Translations under genes and position numbers: made by a program
NCBI GenBank assembly: GCA_946406115.1
Contig: OX291544.1
Span: 9,920,001-9,984,000 of the forward strand
Length of the DNA: 64,000 nucleotides
Direction of reading: 5' to 3'
Source: Apoda limacodes
Lineage: Eukaryota; Arthropoda; Insecta; Lepidoptera; Limacodidae
The notes under the pieces: generated by a model
What the model saw: only the letters and a program-made list of their open reading frames with translations
Database searches by the model: none
What the model was told of the DNA's origin: nothing
Shown: positions 50,085-61,912 of the stretch, piece by piece
How the letters are laid out: each line of letters opens with the position of its first letter
How positions within the stretch are numbered: the stretch's first letter is position 1

Positions 50085-51523
50085 TGTGAGGTCCCCCCTC
50101 TCACCCTCTTACATCCCCAGCCTATCGCTTAGTAAAAGACTTGTGATATGACGTGAACATTTATTTAATTCTATAAAATAATGAAAAACATTACCAAACA
50201 TGGCATTGTACACGCTGTCGTTCTCGTGCACGTTCGACAATATTAGATACCTCGTCCCGTTGTTGTGTCGCGTATTGTCCGCCTTAGTCACTCCTTTCGC
50301 TTGTCCATGCGTTAAAGACCTGGAATTGACGAGATAAAGTGTATATATTTTGAACATAAAAGACGTTGTCTGCTGCAAAAGAAAAATCTCCCTTTTGGGA
50401 AAGTAGATAGTCCTTTCCTTGTCTCCAAAGTCGTAATTTCTGTTCCACGAAGTTTAGCCTTCAGAGATCAGAAATTAAGACTTGCCCAATGGATGACCAA
50501 AGTTGGTAAAGGTCATTCACCCTCAATCCAGAAAGGCCTTTCCGAAAAGCGCTTTCCTTTTTTACACAAGGACTATCTAGACCAAACTACGTTACAGTAT
50601 GAAAATACGACACTTAGAAACAAACAAAAGTTCTCACAAAATTACAATAAGTGTCGAGTAGTTATTTACGTTAATTAAATTACGGGTTAGGATGGGCTCT
50701 TCGAGCCTGGAGTAAAAAATGTGTTGCTGAAATAAACCGGGTTAATACACACAATATTTCCAAAGAGTGATCTTCTGAGTAATATCTACTTTTATAACAC
50801 AAATAAGTTCAAGATTTAGTGAATTTAAATATAACTTTGCGCAAGATACGAAATCTACGTCATTATTGGGAACTCGATTAGAAACAATTAAGGATTGAGT
50901 ACATTTCAAACTAGTTTGCTAGAATATTTACAGTTTTACTGAAATTGATTATGCAGTTATACTTAGCTTTGAACAAAGGTCTCCGTACGTCAACACGTAA
51001 CACTCTCACAGTTCACTTGTTAGCCACGTGTTAGCCTTCCTTTAGTTCAAAAATGACTGCCCCTGTGTTAGCCTTACTCCGGTCCAAAAACGACTGTCTC
51101 GATTCCCGCCTTCCTTCTGCAATGCGCTGGCGCACCTTTGTCCGAGCAAAGCTGTAACTCTCAATTATACGTTAGTGTTATTCAGCCTTATCGCCTTTGC
51201 AATAAGCCCGTAAATCTCTTATTCTTATAACTATGCGAAAACCATCCCTTACGCGAATCATCTGTCTCGTACGCACTCGTACGACTTTCTCGCTCTTGAA
51301 TTTTTGGCGCGTTGATGCATCATCTCAGAACCGACCATCTGTTAATTAACCATTTCTAAGAAAGGCCTCTCGTCCCAAAAGGTTCAAACGCAACAAAAAA
51401 TATTGTACCTGACCTACGCATTCCAGGCAAATGTACAAGTTTTAAATATTTTGAAACCTCGAAGTTATAACTAAATTGTCACATAATTGAAATTTATTTA
51501 GGTACACCCGTGTGGACCTGACA
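50085..51523 (-). repeat. 3' LTR of the LARD-like element
   Basis: 1,439 bp, nearly identical to 55942-57380. An 89-codon minus-strand frame (50109-50378) lies close to the LTR's 3' edge and is present in both LTRs; it matches no family I know and is probably chance. Confidence 0.95.
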
Positions 51524-51536
51524 TCCCCCTCCCCGT
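51524..51536 (-). other. Polypurine tract
   Basis: On the minus strand GGGGAGGGGGA directly precedes the LTR start TGTCAGG, the position expected for the plus-strand primer of reverse transcription. Confidence 0.75.
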
Positions 51537-54500
51537 GGAATCTATGAAGCTGCTTGTCAGGCTTTGTGGACTTCACGCACCGAAACCTAATCTCACTACA
51601 TCGGATATCTAACAACATATTTAAAAGGTTCAGGAACTCTACACTGAAGTTACAATATTGCACATTCATCTATCAACCTCATGCAAAGTTGAGAAACAAA
51701 GCTTTCCCTAACTGCATATACTATCAATTCTAATGCTAACATGCGTTCTCGTTCCTCGTACCAAGCTCGTACACTCTATCGGCTCCTTCTCGAACACAGC
51801 TGAAATATAAAATATTACGCATTGCAAGCAAACTAATTGTATCATCGTGACAAGTTCCTTTACCAGTATCCGAATTAATTTAACTATAACCTTTATTCTA
51901 GCTCTTCCTTACGTCTGTGCGTGTAGAAAAATGTTATCCAGTTCCAAATAGTCCACAGTCACAACTGTGCGCTCGGCGTAAGTCTCTTTTTTTTTCCCTA
52001 TGCACTCGTGCTCTTTAGTATTATAGCTTGGTACCTTCTAGCCATAATTATCTCAACCCCGTCCTGCCGTAATAGACAGGCCGGTAGCGGCTTCGCGTAA
52101 TTATGCTTGAGCGTACTCGTTATAATATCATGTATATAATTTCCTAGTGCGGGGCCCCGTCTTAATACTTTCAAGATTGAGCTATTTGGCTGGACACACT
52201 TCTCCACATAGACAGATACTACGTTATCTATTCATTATCTTAAAACAATATTTTAGTGGAACTACTTTAGTCCTCGGCTTATGATAGTGCCATGATACCT
52301 AGATATGTGCCTTGCATCATAATTTCCTCTTATTTTTTTTTTTTATCAACAATAGCGTATTATATTATTTTTATGTGCGGTGCTGATAACATATAGTTCT
52401 TCGAACAATAAAGAGATCGGTAGCGTTAGCCCACAAGCCTTCTTTAACATGATAAAACCACTTTACAAACATTTAATTTACATAAGAATCCACAATTGTA
52501 CCAGAAACTCGATTCTGTTATTTGAAATTTGGTGGTTATTAATAATAACTCTGACTCGTCAATTACTCTTTCTAGCCATGAATGACTTATATATCGTTTT
52601 CAATTAGACCAAGAGCATGTTACCCTATTTATCTATTTATTCCACTGCTAATATTTAATCTAATTATTGCAATCCTATATTATTTGCACTTTCATTCATA
52701 ATATGTCTACGTGCCCACTGTAAGTACCAGTTTGTACTCATCTATTTCGAATACATAATGTTTACAAGGTTAAAGTAATTTATTTTATCTAAATTATTAA
52801 TATGCTTAATTCGCATCTTAGTTATCTAAAGCGACTTCAACACCAACTTTAAATGATTTTATTTTATCCCAATGAAACTACTGTTATTAACACCGTTACC
52901 TAACTAAATATATCAAACAGAATGTTCCTTAATATGTAAGTATGACCATTGTTCATAATCACATCAGCCATTACACATGCCATAGGAGGCGTAGTTGAAC
53001 CACCATCAACCAGCTTCATCACTTAGTTATATCGTGACTAGGTATTTGCTGCTAACACCTATGTCTCAACCAGTACCAAACTCTGCGAACTTAGTCACAT
53101 AGTTAACATTTATCACGTTATTTCTTACATATCACCACTAGCGGTTTACAATACACAGCCTTAGCTATGTTTTCCTTGCATCGACCATCTGTTACTCAAT
53201 AAACTTTCGCTGATATTTGTAATCTTTTATAATTTTAATGTAAACAAAATAACTATTATCTACATTATGTCTAAGTGATTATTACATACATACATACAAA
53301 CTGAAGAATATAGTAAGTTCATCACCATTATTGATCAAATCAGCATATGTTGAAATTTGTGATATAAGAGTACCGATTTTACAAGTACCTTATATACACC
53401 CCTCCCAGACCCTAATTCGGTCTTCATCACCTAAACTACGTCTATATATTAAACTTAAATTCATTACAGGCAAGTAAGTATACCCTTCGGAGTTCAGTAG
53501 TTTTCTTTATACAGACAAACGTACATGTCGTTTGCTGTAGCACAAACAAGACATGGCATGTAATACATACATGTATACATACATGATGGTAATCATTTCC
53601 GTTTAACATCAATCATATTGTCCATACCCCTTCATCATTTTGCTCAACACTGTTAATATGATCCTAATGCATGTTTCTTATCAACACAATAAGTCACTAC
53701 TGTACCAGCTTTATAAGTCATCATTCTTGATCAACCCTTATTACGTTAATTATTTTACTTTATCGTATATAGTACATTAGGATAAAACCATGGCATCCTT
53801 ATATTGGTGCGTATTTATTTTTATCACGTGAAATCTCTTATTACCGGGAATCGAACCCTGAGTTTTATGTGTCATTCATCTGAGTATGTACTTTTATATT
53901 TATCTATAAATAACTACAAACATTTTATCTATTGAGATATAATGAACAACGGTTTTAACATCCTAGCAATCGAATCTAGGCAAGTGAAATACCTAATCCC
54001 ACGAACAGTATTTCCTTTCTATTCGTCTAAGTTTCACGTAACTGTAAAGCTTAACTACTATGTATTTTATTATGAAATAAATCAACAGACTTGTCGTTAT
54101 AATTATCACACGTATGATATTATTTATGCTCACGATATAAAGTGAATCATAGAATACTATTCATCTTTCAAGGATTGAGTCAACACTCCAGTCTTTTATT
54201 CATATAGGTATCCCTCTATACCTGTCTATTGTGCTTTGGCTGTGATTTGTTCAGTCGAACCTCGAACCACAAAGTTAAATTGATACCTTAATCGTACTGA
54301 GACAATATAAACCTCTCTTAAAATGTCCTAGTTTAAAAATCTGAATAAAATCTTGGTAGTCAGAATTATAATTTTCATTATCATTATTTTCCAACCAAGT
54401 CCACAACACAGTACAATCTAGATTCTATATCTATTACTCCTTTCATTTAATTTATAAATATATCATGACTACTTTTATAACTCTTACGCTCACGACACTC

Positions 54501-54809
54501 AATATATATCACTAACAACCTACTATATTTTACTTTGTTAGGCATAGTGTGCAAGACAGACAACTTCACTACATGCATTTCTCTCTATCAACTTTGTCAT
54601 TTGTAAATCAAATAGCTTAGCTTCAAAGCAGAACTGGCCCTGCTTACGATGTTTTGCCTTTGTATAAACCTTAAAATTAGTTATAAATCCTAAGCTTAAA
54701 TCTCGTCTTATTACTCCGTTCAACACTTTCGTATAAAGCAGTTTAGCATTCATACAAATAATCGTAGACAAACAGACGGATAGACAATCTAGCTTATCGG
54801 TTAATTAAT

Positions 54810-54880
54810 TGACAGACGGACAGATGGACAGACGGACAGACAGACAGATAGATAGACAGACAGACAGACAAACAGACAGT
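54810..54880. repeat. (GACA/GATA)n microsatellite
   Basis: Repeated gacagacggacagatggaca and gacagacagatagatagaca units. The frame translated as Ser/Val/Cys repeats is not a gene. Confidence 0.95.
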
Positions 54881-55281
54881 AAACCTTATTTTATGCTGCA
54901 CGGGGTATACTTTAGAATTTTTAACTATCTTACATGATATTACCTTATATTGATATCTATCTAACAGTAATTCTATATGCAACTATTATCTAAATTATCG
55001 TTAGCATTTCACAGTTGACATTACATAGGTATTTTTGCTTATCCTACTTTGCCTCAAATAAACTTAAAGCATCCCAATCGCAACATGTCTTTTACTCTAC
55101 CTCTTATGTACTAGGTACCTAATGCAATAATCATATGAATTTTCTACAAAGTAAAACCACCTAACTTTATTCCATTGTCAATACTTTTTATCCCTTGACA
55201 TATTATATACCTATGTCGGATGACTTAACAGGTAACAACTTTACTGTGTAGTTATGAATAAGTTGCTTCTATTTCATACTA

Positions 55282-55400
55282 CAAAAGTGGCAAACAAGCA
55301 TATGGCCTGCCTGATGATTAGTTTTCACAATAGTCTATAAGGTTACAATATCCTATGTAGGACGTTCCCACTGCTTACTACAGACGTTTTCATTGTGCAA
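55282..55400 (-). mobile_element. Degenerate jockey-like 3' end inside the LARD
   Basis: Blocks aaagtggcaaacaagcatat, ggcctgcctgatgattag and tatcctatgtaggacgttcc are a diverged form of the tail at 59032-59150. It is much older than the LTRs. Confidence 0.5.
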
Positions 55401-55923
55401 TGAGCTAGTTCAACACTTTAATCTAATATTTTTACCTAATCATTTCTACTTTACAGAATAGGTATTTTTTCAAAGACAGAAAACCTTTCAATTAATAACT
55501 ATAATTTACTTTTTATAGTCAGAGTTTTCTCTCATTTAGTTGTTTTATTTTTATTTGAGAGAACTCTATATGTTTATGACAGCACATACATTAAGATATA
55601 CAAAAATACATATATACCTACATATTTTTCTTTACAAAATTATTTTTCCACAAAAATATTAAGTTTTTTGTTCATATCTCTGATGCTGACAAATATAGAA
55701 TTAGTGTGTTTTAGTTTCTAAAATATCTCATTTGATCGTCTAATTTTATCTTAAATCTAGAACCACTAGTTAACTTGCGCACAAACTCTGGCTTAATCTC
55801 TTACTCAATTACTAAGCTTTTAATTAATGAAGTAATGAAATGAATTTTACGTTGTGTTTTGTAGTAACTTTAGTTTTTTTTTTCTTTGATTCAAAATTAT
55901 TATTTTGAATTTTAGACAAAGAT

Positions 55924-55941
55924 CCTGGTCACGGCACCAAA
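55924..55941 (-). other. Primer-binding-site region
   Basis: On the minus strand TTTGGTGCCGTGACCAGG follows the 5' LTR immediately. The arrangement resembles the primer-binding region of BEL/Pao elements; the exact tRNA was not determined. Confidence 0.55.
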
Positions 55942-57380
55942 TGTGAGGTCCCCCCTCTCACCCTCTTACATCCCCAGCCTATCGCTTAGTAAAAGACTTG
56001 TGATATGACGTGAACATTTATTTAATTCTATAAAATAATGAAAAACATTACCAAACATGGCATTGTACACGCTGTCGTTCTCGTGCACGTTCGACAATAT
56101 TAGATACCTCGTCCCGTTGTTGTGTCGCGTATTGTCCGCCTTAGTCACTCCTTTCGCTTGTCCATGCGTTAAAGACCTGGAATTGACGAGATAAAGTGTA
56201 TATATTTTGAACATAAAAGACGTTGTCTGCTGCAAAAGAAAAATCTCCCTTTTGGGAAAGTAGATAGTCCTTTCCTTGTCTCCAAAGTCGTAATTTCTGT
56301 TCCACGAAGTTTAGCCTTCAGAGATCAGAAATTAAGACTTGCCCAATGGATGACCAAAGTTGGTAAAGGTCATTCACCCTCAATCCAGAAAGGCCTTTCC
56401 GAAAAGCGCTTTCCTTTTTTACACAAGGACTATCTAGACCAAACTACGTTACAGTATGAAAATACGACACTTAGAAACAAACAAAAGTTCTCACAAAATT
56501 ACAATAAGTGTCGAGTAGTTATTTACGTTAATTAAATTACGGGTTAGGATGGGCTCTTCGAGCCTGGAGTAAAAAATGTGTTGCTGAAATAAACCGGGTT
56601 AATACACACAATATTTCCAAAGAGTGATCTTCTGAGTAATATCTACTTTTATAACACAAATAAGTTCAAGATTTAGTGAATTTAAATATAACTTTGCGCA
56701 AGATACGAAATCTACGTCATTATTGGGAACTCGATTAGAAACAATTAAGGATTGAGTACATTTCAAACTAGTTTGCTAGAATATTTACAGTTTTACTGAA
56801 ATTGATTATGCAGTTATACTTAGCTTTGAACAAAGGTCTCCGTACGTCAACACGTAACACTCTCACAGTTCACTTGTTAGCCACGTGTTAGCCTTCCTTT
56901 AGTTCAAAAATGACTGCCCCTGTGTTAGCCTTACTCCGGTTCAAAAACGACTGTCTCGATTCCCGCCTTCCTTCTGCAATGCGCTGGCGCACCTTTGTCC
57001 GAGCAAAGCTGTAACTCTCAATTATACGTTAGTGTTATTCAGCCTTATCGCCTTTGCAATAAGCCCGTAAATCTCTTATTCTTATAACTATGCGAAAACC
57101 ATCCCTTACGCGAATCATCTGTCTCGTACGCACTCGTACGACTTTCTCGCTCTTGAATTTTTGGCGCGTTGATGCATCATCTCAGAACCGACCATCTGTT
57201 AATTAACCATTTCTAAGAAAGGCCTCTCGTCCCAAAAGGTTCAAACGCAACAAAAAATATTGTACCTGACCTACGCATTCCAGGCAAATGTACAAGTTTT
57301 AAATATTTTGAAACCTCGAAGTTATAACTAAATTGTCACATAATTGAAATTTATTTAGGTACACCCGTGTGGACCTGACA
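55942..57380 (-). repeat. 5' LTR of the LARD-like element
   Basis: Same length and sequence as the other LTR except the noted base. It begins TGTCAGGTCC on the minus strand. Confidence 0.95.
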
Positions 57381-57529
57381 AGACTCTAATCTTAATTGCG
57401 ATCATTTGTTACTGCTGTCGACCTAGACTCGGTCTTTAATAAAAATTGTTACTGCAAAAATATTTTTCATTTATATTGCACACTTGTAATGTTGGTAATT
57501 AACTTAAAAGTAGAAATCGACATTTGAAT

Positions 57530-57965
57530 TAGGGATGTTAAACACTGATACCGATCCCGATATATCAGCGGTTACATCGGTAACTCCAATATATCTGAAT
57601 CACTGATATTTTAATTTTAATTACTCGTCCTTTTTTTGGTCTAATGGTAGGGGTGATGCGATAAAAGTTTTTGCTGACATCTACACTTCATTGCTGCGCG
57701 TTTTGCTTTTTTGTTTACGTTTTATTTAATAATGTTCTAAAGGTTTCAATGTCAATGCAAATCAAAATTGTAAACGAGCGCCACTTTTCTGCAGTAGGCC
57801 TGGTCCAGAACTATCTAATTTTAATTAAAAACTAAAATAAAAATTAGTTGATAAATAATATAAGTATAGTTAAGTTAAGTTTAATTGGTTTATTTTTATT
57901 CTATGTTATCAGTAACGGTATCGAAATCACTGATTATTTACTTTAATAATCAGCGATTTACGATA
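57530..57965. repeat. Possible hAT-like MITE
   Basis: tagggatgttaaacactgat, then accgatcccgatatatcagc, is mirrored loosely by ggtatcgaaatcactgatta and ataatcagcgatttacgata near 57915-57970. The TAGGGATG start recalls hAT-related ends, but the far end does not match it cleanly. Confidence 0.3.
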
Positions 57966-59025
57966 ATTGCCTATAGTCAAAATACCACGTTAAAGTGACA
58001 TTTAGGTTACGAATAAATAAAAGTTTTTTTTTTCTTTTGATCTTTACACCGCAATACTGACAGTTGGGGAAGATAAGAAATATGGCAAGCGTTTTGTTGA
58101 TCATCTAGGCCGCGGGCATTGTGTAGTTTCCTATATTTATAACCATATCCTGCTTCTTTATGATCATTTTCAAAGTCGAAAAAGTAATTGTCTTCATTAT
58201 TAAAATTACAAACATGAATCAATTCACAAATACACCTGTACCACAAATCACTTTAACAAATGGAACAATAATACATAACTGAAGAAAAGGACAAAACTCT
58301 TAGTTGAGAGCATTACAACACCTTTGGGAAATTATCTGGACGCACGTTTGTTGGGACGTCACTGAGTAGATCTTAAGCTATAAATCCGTAATTGTATGGT
58401 GACCTACATTCAGACATTATTGTGAACAATGAAATTTATTTTGTTAAATGGTAAATTTCAATTAGAATATTTACAGATCCTGTGAAAATATTACTTTGTT
58501 AAAATTTCTCCTTTACAAGAAAACTTTTTAACAAATTTCTAAATAAAAATGATTAATCCATCTAAAATAAAAAGCAACTTAATGGATGGAAAATTTTTGG
58601 TCCGTACTCTTTACAAATTCTAGTTGTTTGACTATATGACCTTCTGCAAACTGATATAGGTTACTGAATGTGTTTAATATTGATAATAATCAATTAAATT
58701 TGTAGGGATTGCACCAGCTAACATACTTCATCGATTCTTACAATATAAATTTCATTACAAAAAATCGACTTTGATTTATGTTTCATATAAAAAATCTTAA
58801 TTACACACTGACTTTTAGAAATTGGTTTTTCTTGTATAAGTATACCTAATTTTATACAAAACAACAAACAATATTCAATAGAGAAAACTTACTTATTATG
58901 AATCCTTAGTCCAGTTTTGAAGAGTATTCGTTCAGAACCGAATCGAAATTTTCTTTAATATGTATTCATAGTAAATTGAAAACACAGCAAGGAAGCAAAG
59001 TATAGAATAAATAAATAAATATACA
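57966..59025. other. No convincing gene
   Basis: A minus-strand 79-codon frame (58007-58246) has uneven composition and no recognised family. The remainder is AT-rich. Confidence 0.4.
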
Positions 59026-59031
59026 GGGTTT

Positions 59032-59150
59032 TTTTTATACTAATAAGGTGGCCAACAAGTTTACGGTCCGCCTGATGGTAAGCGGTCACCGTAGCCTATG
59101 GACGTTTGCAACACCAGGGGCATCACTCGCACGTTGCCGACCCTAATAAT
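59032..59150 (-). mobile_element. 3' end of a jockey-like retrotransposon (antisense, best copy)
   Basis: aaggtggccaacaagtttac, ggtccgcctgatggtaagcg, gtcaccgtagcctatggacg and tttgcaacaccaggggcatc match the reverse complement of the 28440-28540 tail closely. It is a 5'-truncated insertion. Confidence 0.75.
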
Positions 59151-60310
59151 AGGGTGAAAATGAAAGGCTACGAAAGGTTTAGTTATAGGGAAAGTACCCT
59201 TAATATTGATGATAGCAAATATTACTACAAGGCAGCATTCTGATATCTTTTTAAATATCTTAAACATAATAATTCATTTTCACATTATGATATTTTGTGT
59301 CAGTACCAAAAAAGTAAATCGCAAAATTTGGATGCGAAAGGTAGCGCTGTGATCGAGTTATCACGAAAAGAATATAAAAATAAGTATGAGAGGGGACGGG
59401 GCAAATTATCCCGTGTTCTTCTATGTGTTTGCCCAATTACGCTCATGATTCAATTTTAGAGTACTTAGCTCGCTCTGGATTTAAAGTCGGTGCTCATATC
59501 CAAAAATAATTTTACTAACTTGTATAAAAATAACAATATTTTTTAACAATTTTATACAACCTTCTTTTGGCTTCAAAAAGTTGCCACGTGGTAATTTTTA
59601 AATGCTTAAAAAAATTAATTTGATAAGTTATAACGAAGCTCTTGTTGAACCTTTTTACAACTTTAGGTGATCGTAGACTATAGTATTGATATTAACTTCA
59701 ACTTGATAAAAATATTTTATGTTATCTTTGTCTTTCCAGCTTTTCCTGTGCCAAAACTTATGTTATCCTTTGTGACACATTACCTTGGAGTGTCACCTGT
59801 ATATTGCTGTGAGAACTTCCGATCGGTGCAAAAAGTATCCTTGGTTATTTTACATCTCTCGAGCTAACCTTATAAAAAAATCTGGGCATCTCGATGCTTT
59901 TCTGTCACGTACCGTATCGGTATTGTAATTCGTGTATGGTTATTTGTGTACTTTGTAAATCCATACTGATTACAAGTTAGCAGTGAACTTAATTGAATTA
60001 TCAATTGATTTAAGATCAGTTTTTTAAATTTTTTATTGAAAACAGTGATATACCAGTAACAAGTATAGAAATTGGTACAAAGATAGACAGTTCAGTAATA
60101 CCTGATATAAATATACGTATAACTTTACTGTACTTCGTGATACCAGGAAATATACCTCATTCAATACATTTATTAAATATCAAAGCCAGTTGGGAAGGTA
60201 TAACTGAAATTATAGTTTAAACTAAGGGGTAGCAGAATGGCCCCATAGGTCAGCGGTGTTTTTAATGAGTTGAATGCTTTAATCATTTGCGCATTCTTTT
60301 ACATTTTCTC
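59151..60310. other. AT-rich region, no convincing gene
   Basis: An acceptor-like tctttccag at 59739 precedes a short open stretch (PVPKLMLSFVTHYLGVSP), but no family is recognised. Confidence 0.4.
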
Positions 60311-60313
60311 TCA

Positions 60314-60447
60314 ACATTGCCTCTGCTGATAATGGCGAAGAGTTCTTAGAGTTAGTAGAAGAGGCTGGAATATCCAAAAGAATTTATCGTATAATTAGGC
60401 AATATTCAGTTTTATGGGATTTAGATTTCCCAGGTTCAGGTAGATAA
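60314..60447 (+). CDS. Candidate exon or coding remnant, unknown
   Basis: Open + strand stretch NIASADNGEEFLELVEEAGI followed by SKRIYRIIRQYSVLWDLDFP. It has an acidic then basic pattern unlike the surrounding AT-rich frames, and a donor-like TTCAG|GTAGAT near 60440. RIIRQYSVLWD is weakly reminiscent of the start of MADF domains. There is no ATG and no partner exon; it could be a transposon remnant. Confidence 0.25.
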
Positions 60448-60608
60448 TTTTCAAATTGACTTTTATTTTGTCACTACTGTTTTTTTTTTTACTTAGAAAA
60501 AGTTATTTAGCTTTGTGGCAGACAACTTTAAACAATTTAGAATATTTTTGGACATAATATGAAATTTCTCACTCATATTACAATATCTATTGTATGTATT
60601 ATACTCAC

Positions 60609-60812
60609 TAAAATATAGACTTCTGTTAATAAGACAGTCTTGGGTGCAAATATTGAGTCAGACCCTTCACTAAACGCCTTAAAAATTATACTGAGTATTA
60701 GGGTCACCATAATCAACATGGATGGAATTTCCAACAATAAATTGTTTTTCAGCATTTCCAAGTGTCTTTTAGATTTTGGTTTAATATATTTTTCCTTAGA
60801 CTTGTCCTTAGT
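60609..60812 (-). CDS. Candidate membrane-protein exon (weak)
   Basis: A minus-strand open frame reads a Lys-rich stretch, then LLLEIPSMLIMVTLILSIIF (a clear hydrophobic helix), then SIFAPKTVLLTEVYIL, ending at a good donor TTTTA|GTGAGT near 60609. The pattern loosely resembles a transmembrane segment of ABCC-type transporters, but I cannot confirm it, and partner exons are not seen before the window ends. Confidence 0.22.
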
Positions 60813-60954
60813 TAGCAATTGAATTTAAACTAACAGTGGTCAGAAGCAACCTTATTTATAATGCACTCATTTGTGTCTGTTATACATAAACCTGCAACAC
60901 TGGTATGTTATGTTATATTAGTACAAACTTTTCAATTTATTGCATAAGAAGGAG

Positions 60955-61290
60955 TATTCTACTAACAAATCAATATTAAAATCTCCACAAATGATTCTCG
61001 TCCATTATATTTTCAAAAATATCATAGTCCGCTGAAGGCGGTCTATATACAATAATAACATTAAAATGCTCCAACTCACCCACGCTATCTCAATAGTTCG
61101 TTCAACCGAGAAGCTCACTATATCACTTCGTTCCTTATGTTTTAGTTTGTTATTTACTGGAATAGAATGTATAACTGGTTGTCTGCTAAACGAACTACTT
61201 ATCTGATGACTACTAAAATTAAACATGATCTGGTGTTACTATAACCAGTGTTCTGTGATGCAAAAAATATCTATGTCATAGCAGTTAACA
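60955..61290 (-). pseudogene. Non-LTR retrotransposon endonuclease fragment
   Basis: The minus strand reads NCYDIDIFCITEHWL (the E-containing block), FSSHQISSSFSRQPVIHSIP and, after a frameshift, ERTIEIAWVELEHFNVIIVY, then RPPSADYDIFENIMDENH. These are the first half of an apurinic-type endonuclease domain. Later blocks (GDFN, SDH) are absent. It belongs to a different family from the CR1-like copies at 23 and 47 kb. Confidence 0.7.
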
Positions 61291-61323
61291 CATAAACTTT
61301 AAGATAACGAAACCACAGAATAT

Positions 61324-61398
61324 TTTATGTTTGAAACCATGTTTTTTTAGTATAGTATTACTTATATATTATACAATCATAGTTTCAAACATAAACAC
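61324..61398. repeat. Short stem-loop
   Basis: TTTATGTTTGAAACCATG pairs with CATAGTTTCAAACATAAA (17 of 18) across a ~37 base AT-rich loop. It may be a tiny MITE or a hairpin. Confidence 0.8.
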
Positions 61399-61417
61399 TA
61401 ATGTTTAATGATGAAAA

Positions 61418-61912
61418 GAGTACGATTCGGAGCGCCTCTCACCGTGCTTCATACTAACGAATTTATCATTTATTTTTGACAATTGCTGATCAAACACCAC
61501 GAAATTTTGAAAACATGTAAAGAAATATCTACGTCTACAGTGTTTTAGTTTTCTATTAAATTTTATAGTTCAAAAGTTATACAGGATTCTAGTTTTTCAT
61601 ACAAATGGTTACAAAAAGATTTCTATTTAATAAAAACATTTTGCAAGCTTTTGGAAAACCGCAGACATAGGTATTCGGCATGGGACTATAACTAAGAATT
61701 ATTTTTTTTTATTTAATCTTTTTGCACAAAAAAAATGTGTACAATGGCGAGCTTAATGCTATGAGGCATTCTCTACCAGCCAACCATACTTAATATGATA
61801 AATTGTCGGCGGTGCAGTAAGAGAAATTTCACAGTGATTGATCAGTAAATGTCAAAAACAAATGAGAAATTCGTTTGTATGAGTCCCGCTGCGAATCGTA
61901 TCCTCCTAAATA
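61418..61912. mobile_element. MITE, family M2 copy 2, split by a retroposon tail
   Basis: The left end (gtacgattcggagcgcctct ... tgctgatcaaacaccacgaa) and right end (gtgattgatcagtaaatgtc ... gctgcgaatcgtatcctcc) are inverted repeats about 90-100 bp long. The interior (ttttggaaaaccgcagacat, aggtattcggcatgggacta) is the reverse complement of copy 1 at 12328. The CR1-like tail at 61703-61812 lies inside. Confidence 0.75.
61703..61812 (-). mobile_element. CR1-like 3' tail inserted in the MITE
   Basis: Minus strand: ccaaccatacttaatatgat region, gcctcatagcattaagctcg, ccattgtacac and a ttttgtgcaaaaagattaaa end match the 3' tail at 28798-28890 (aatgcctgaaggcattaagt, cgcctatgtacaaaattagt). Only about 100 bp remain, a severely 5'-truncated insertion. 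Confidence 0.65.

Larger units (their letters stand above)
51537..55920. other. Non-coding interior of the LARD-like element
   Basis: AT-rich throughout, with stops in all frames at short intervals. It contains a (GACA)n tract at 54810-54880 and a decayed jockey-like tail at 55282-55400. No reverse transcriptase, integrase, protease or gag motif was found on either strand. Confidence 0.7.
50085..57380 (-). mobile_element. Young non-coding LTR retrotransposon (LARD-like, BEL/Pao-type signals)
   Basis: Two direct repeats of 1,439 bp, 50085-51523 and 55942-57380, are offset by exactly 5,857 bp and differ at one position I found (51084 C / 56941 T). Each starts TGTGAGGTC and ends GACCTGACA on the + strand. 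Both sides carry AGAC (50081-50084 and 57381-57384), a 4-bp target duplication. On the minus strand the 5' LTR is followed by a primer-binding-like TTTGGTGCCGTGACCAGG, and the 3' LTR is preceded by a polypurine tract GGGGAGGGGGA; both set the orientation as minus. The 4.4 kb interior has no frame above 77 codons and no gag or pol. A long non-coding interior between intact LTRs is the LARD pattern, moved by another element's proteins. The BEL/Pao link rests only on the primer-site context. Confidence 0.85.

Noticed and set aside
50109..50678. 89- and 61-codon frames present in both LTRs
   Set aside because: Identical copies in both LTRs follow from LTR duplication and are not evidence of selection. 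No domain is recognisable.
59740..59867. Possible exon after tctttccag (PVPKLMLSFVTHYLGVSP)
   Set aside because: Only one acceptor-like signal, no donor in good context and no family match.
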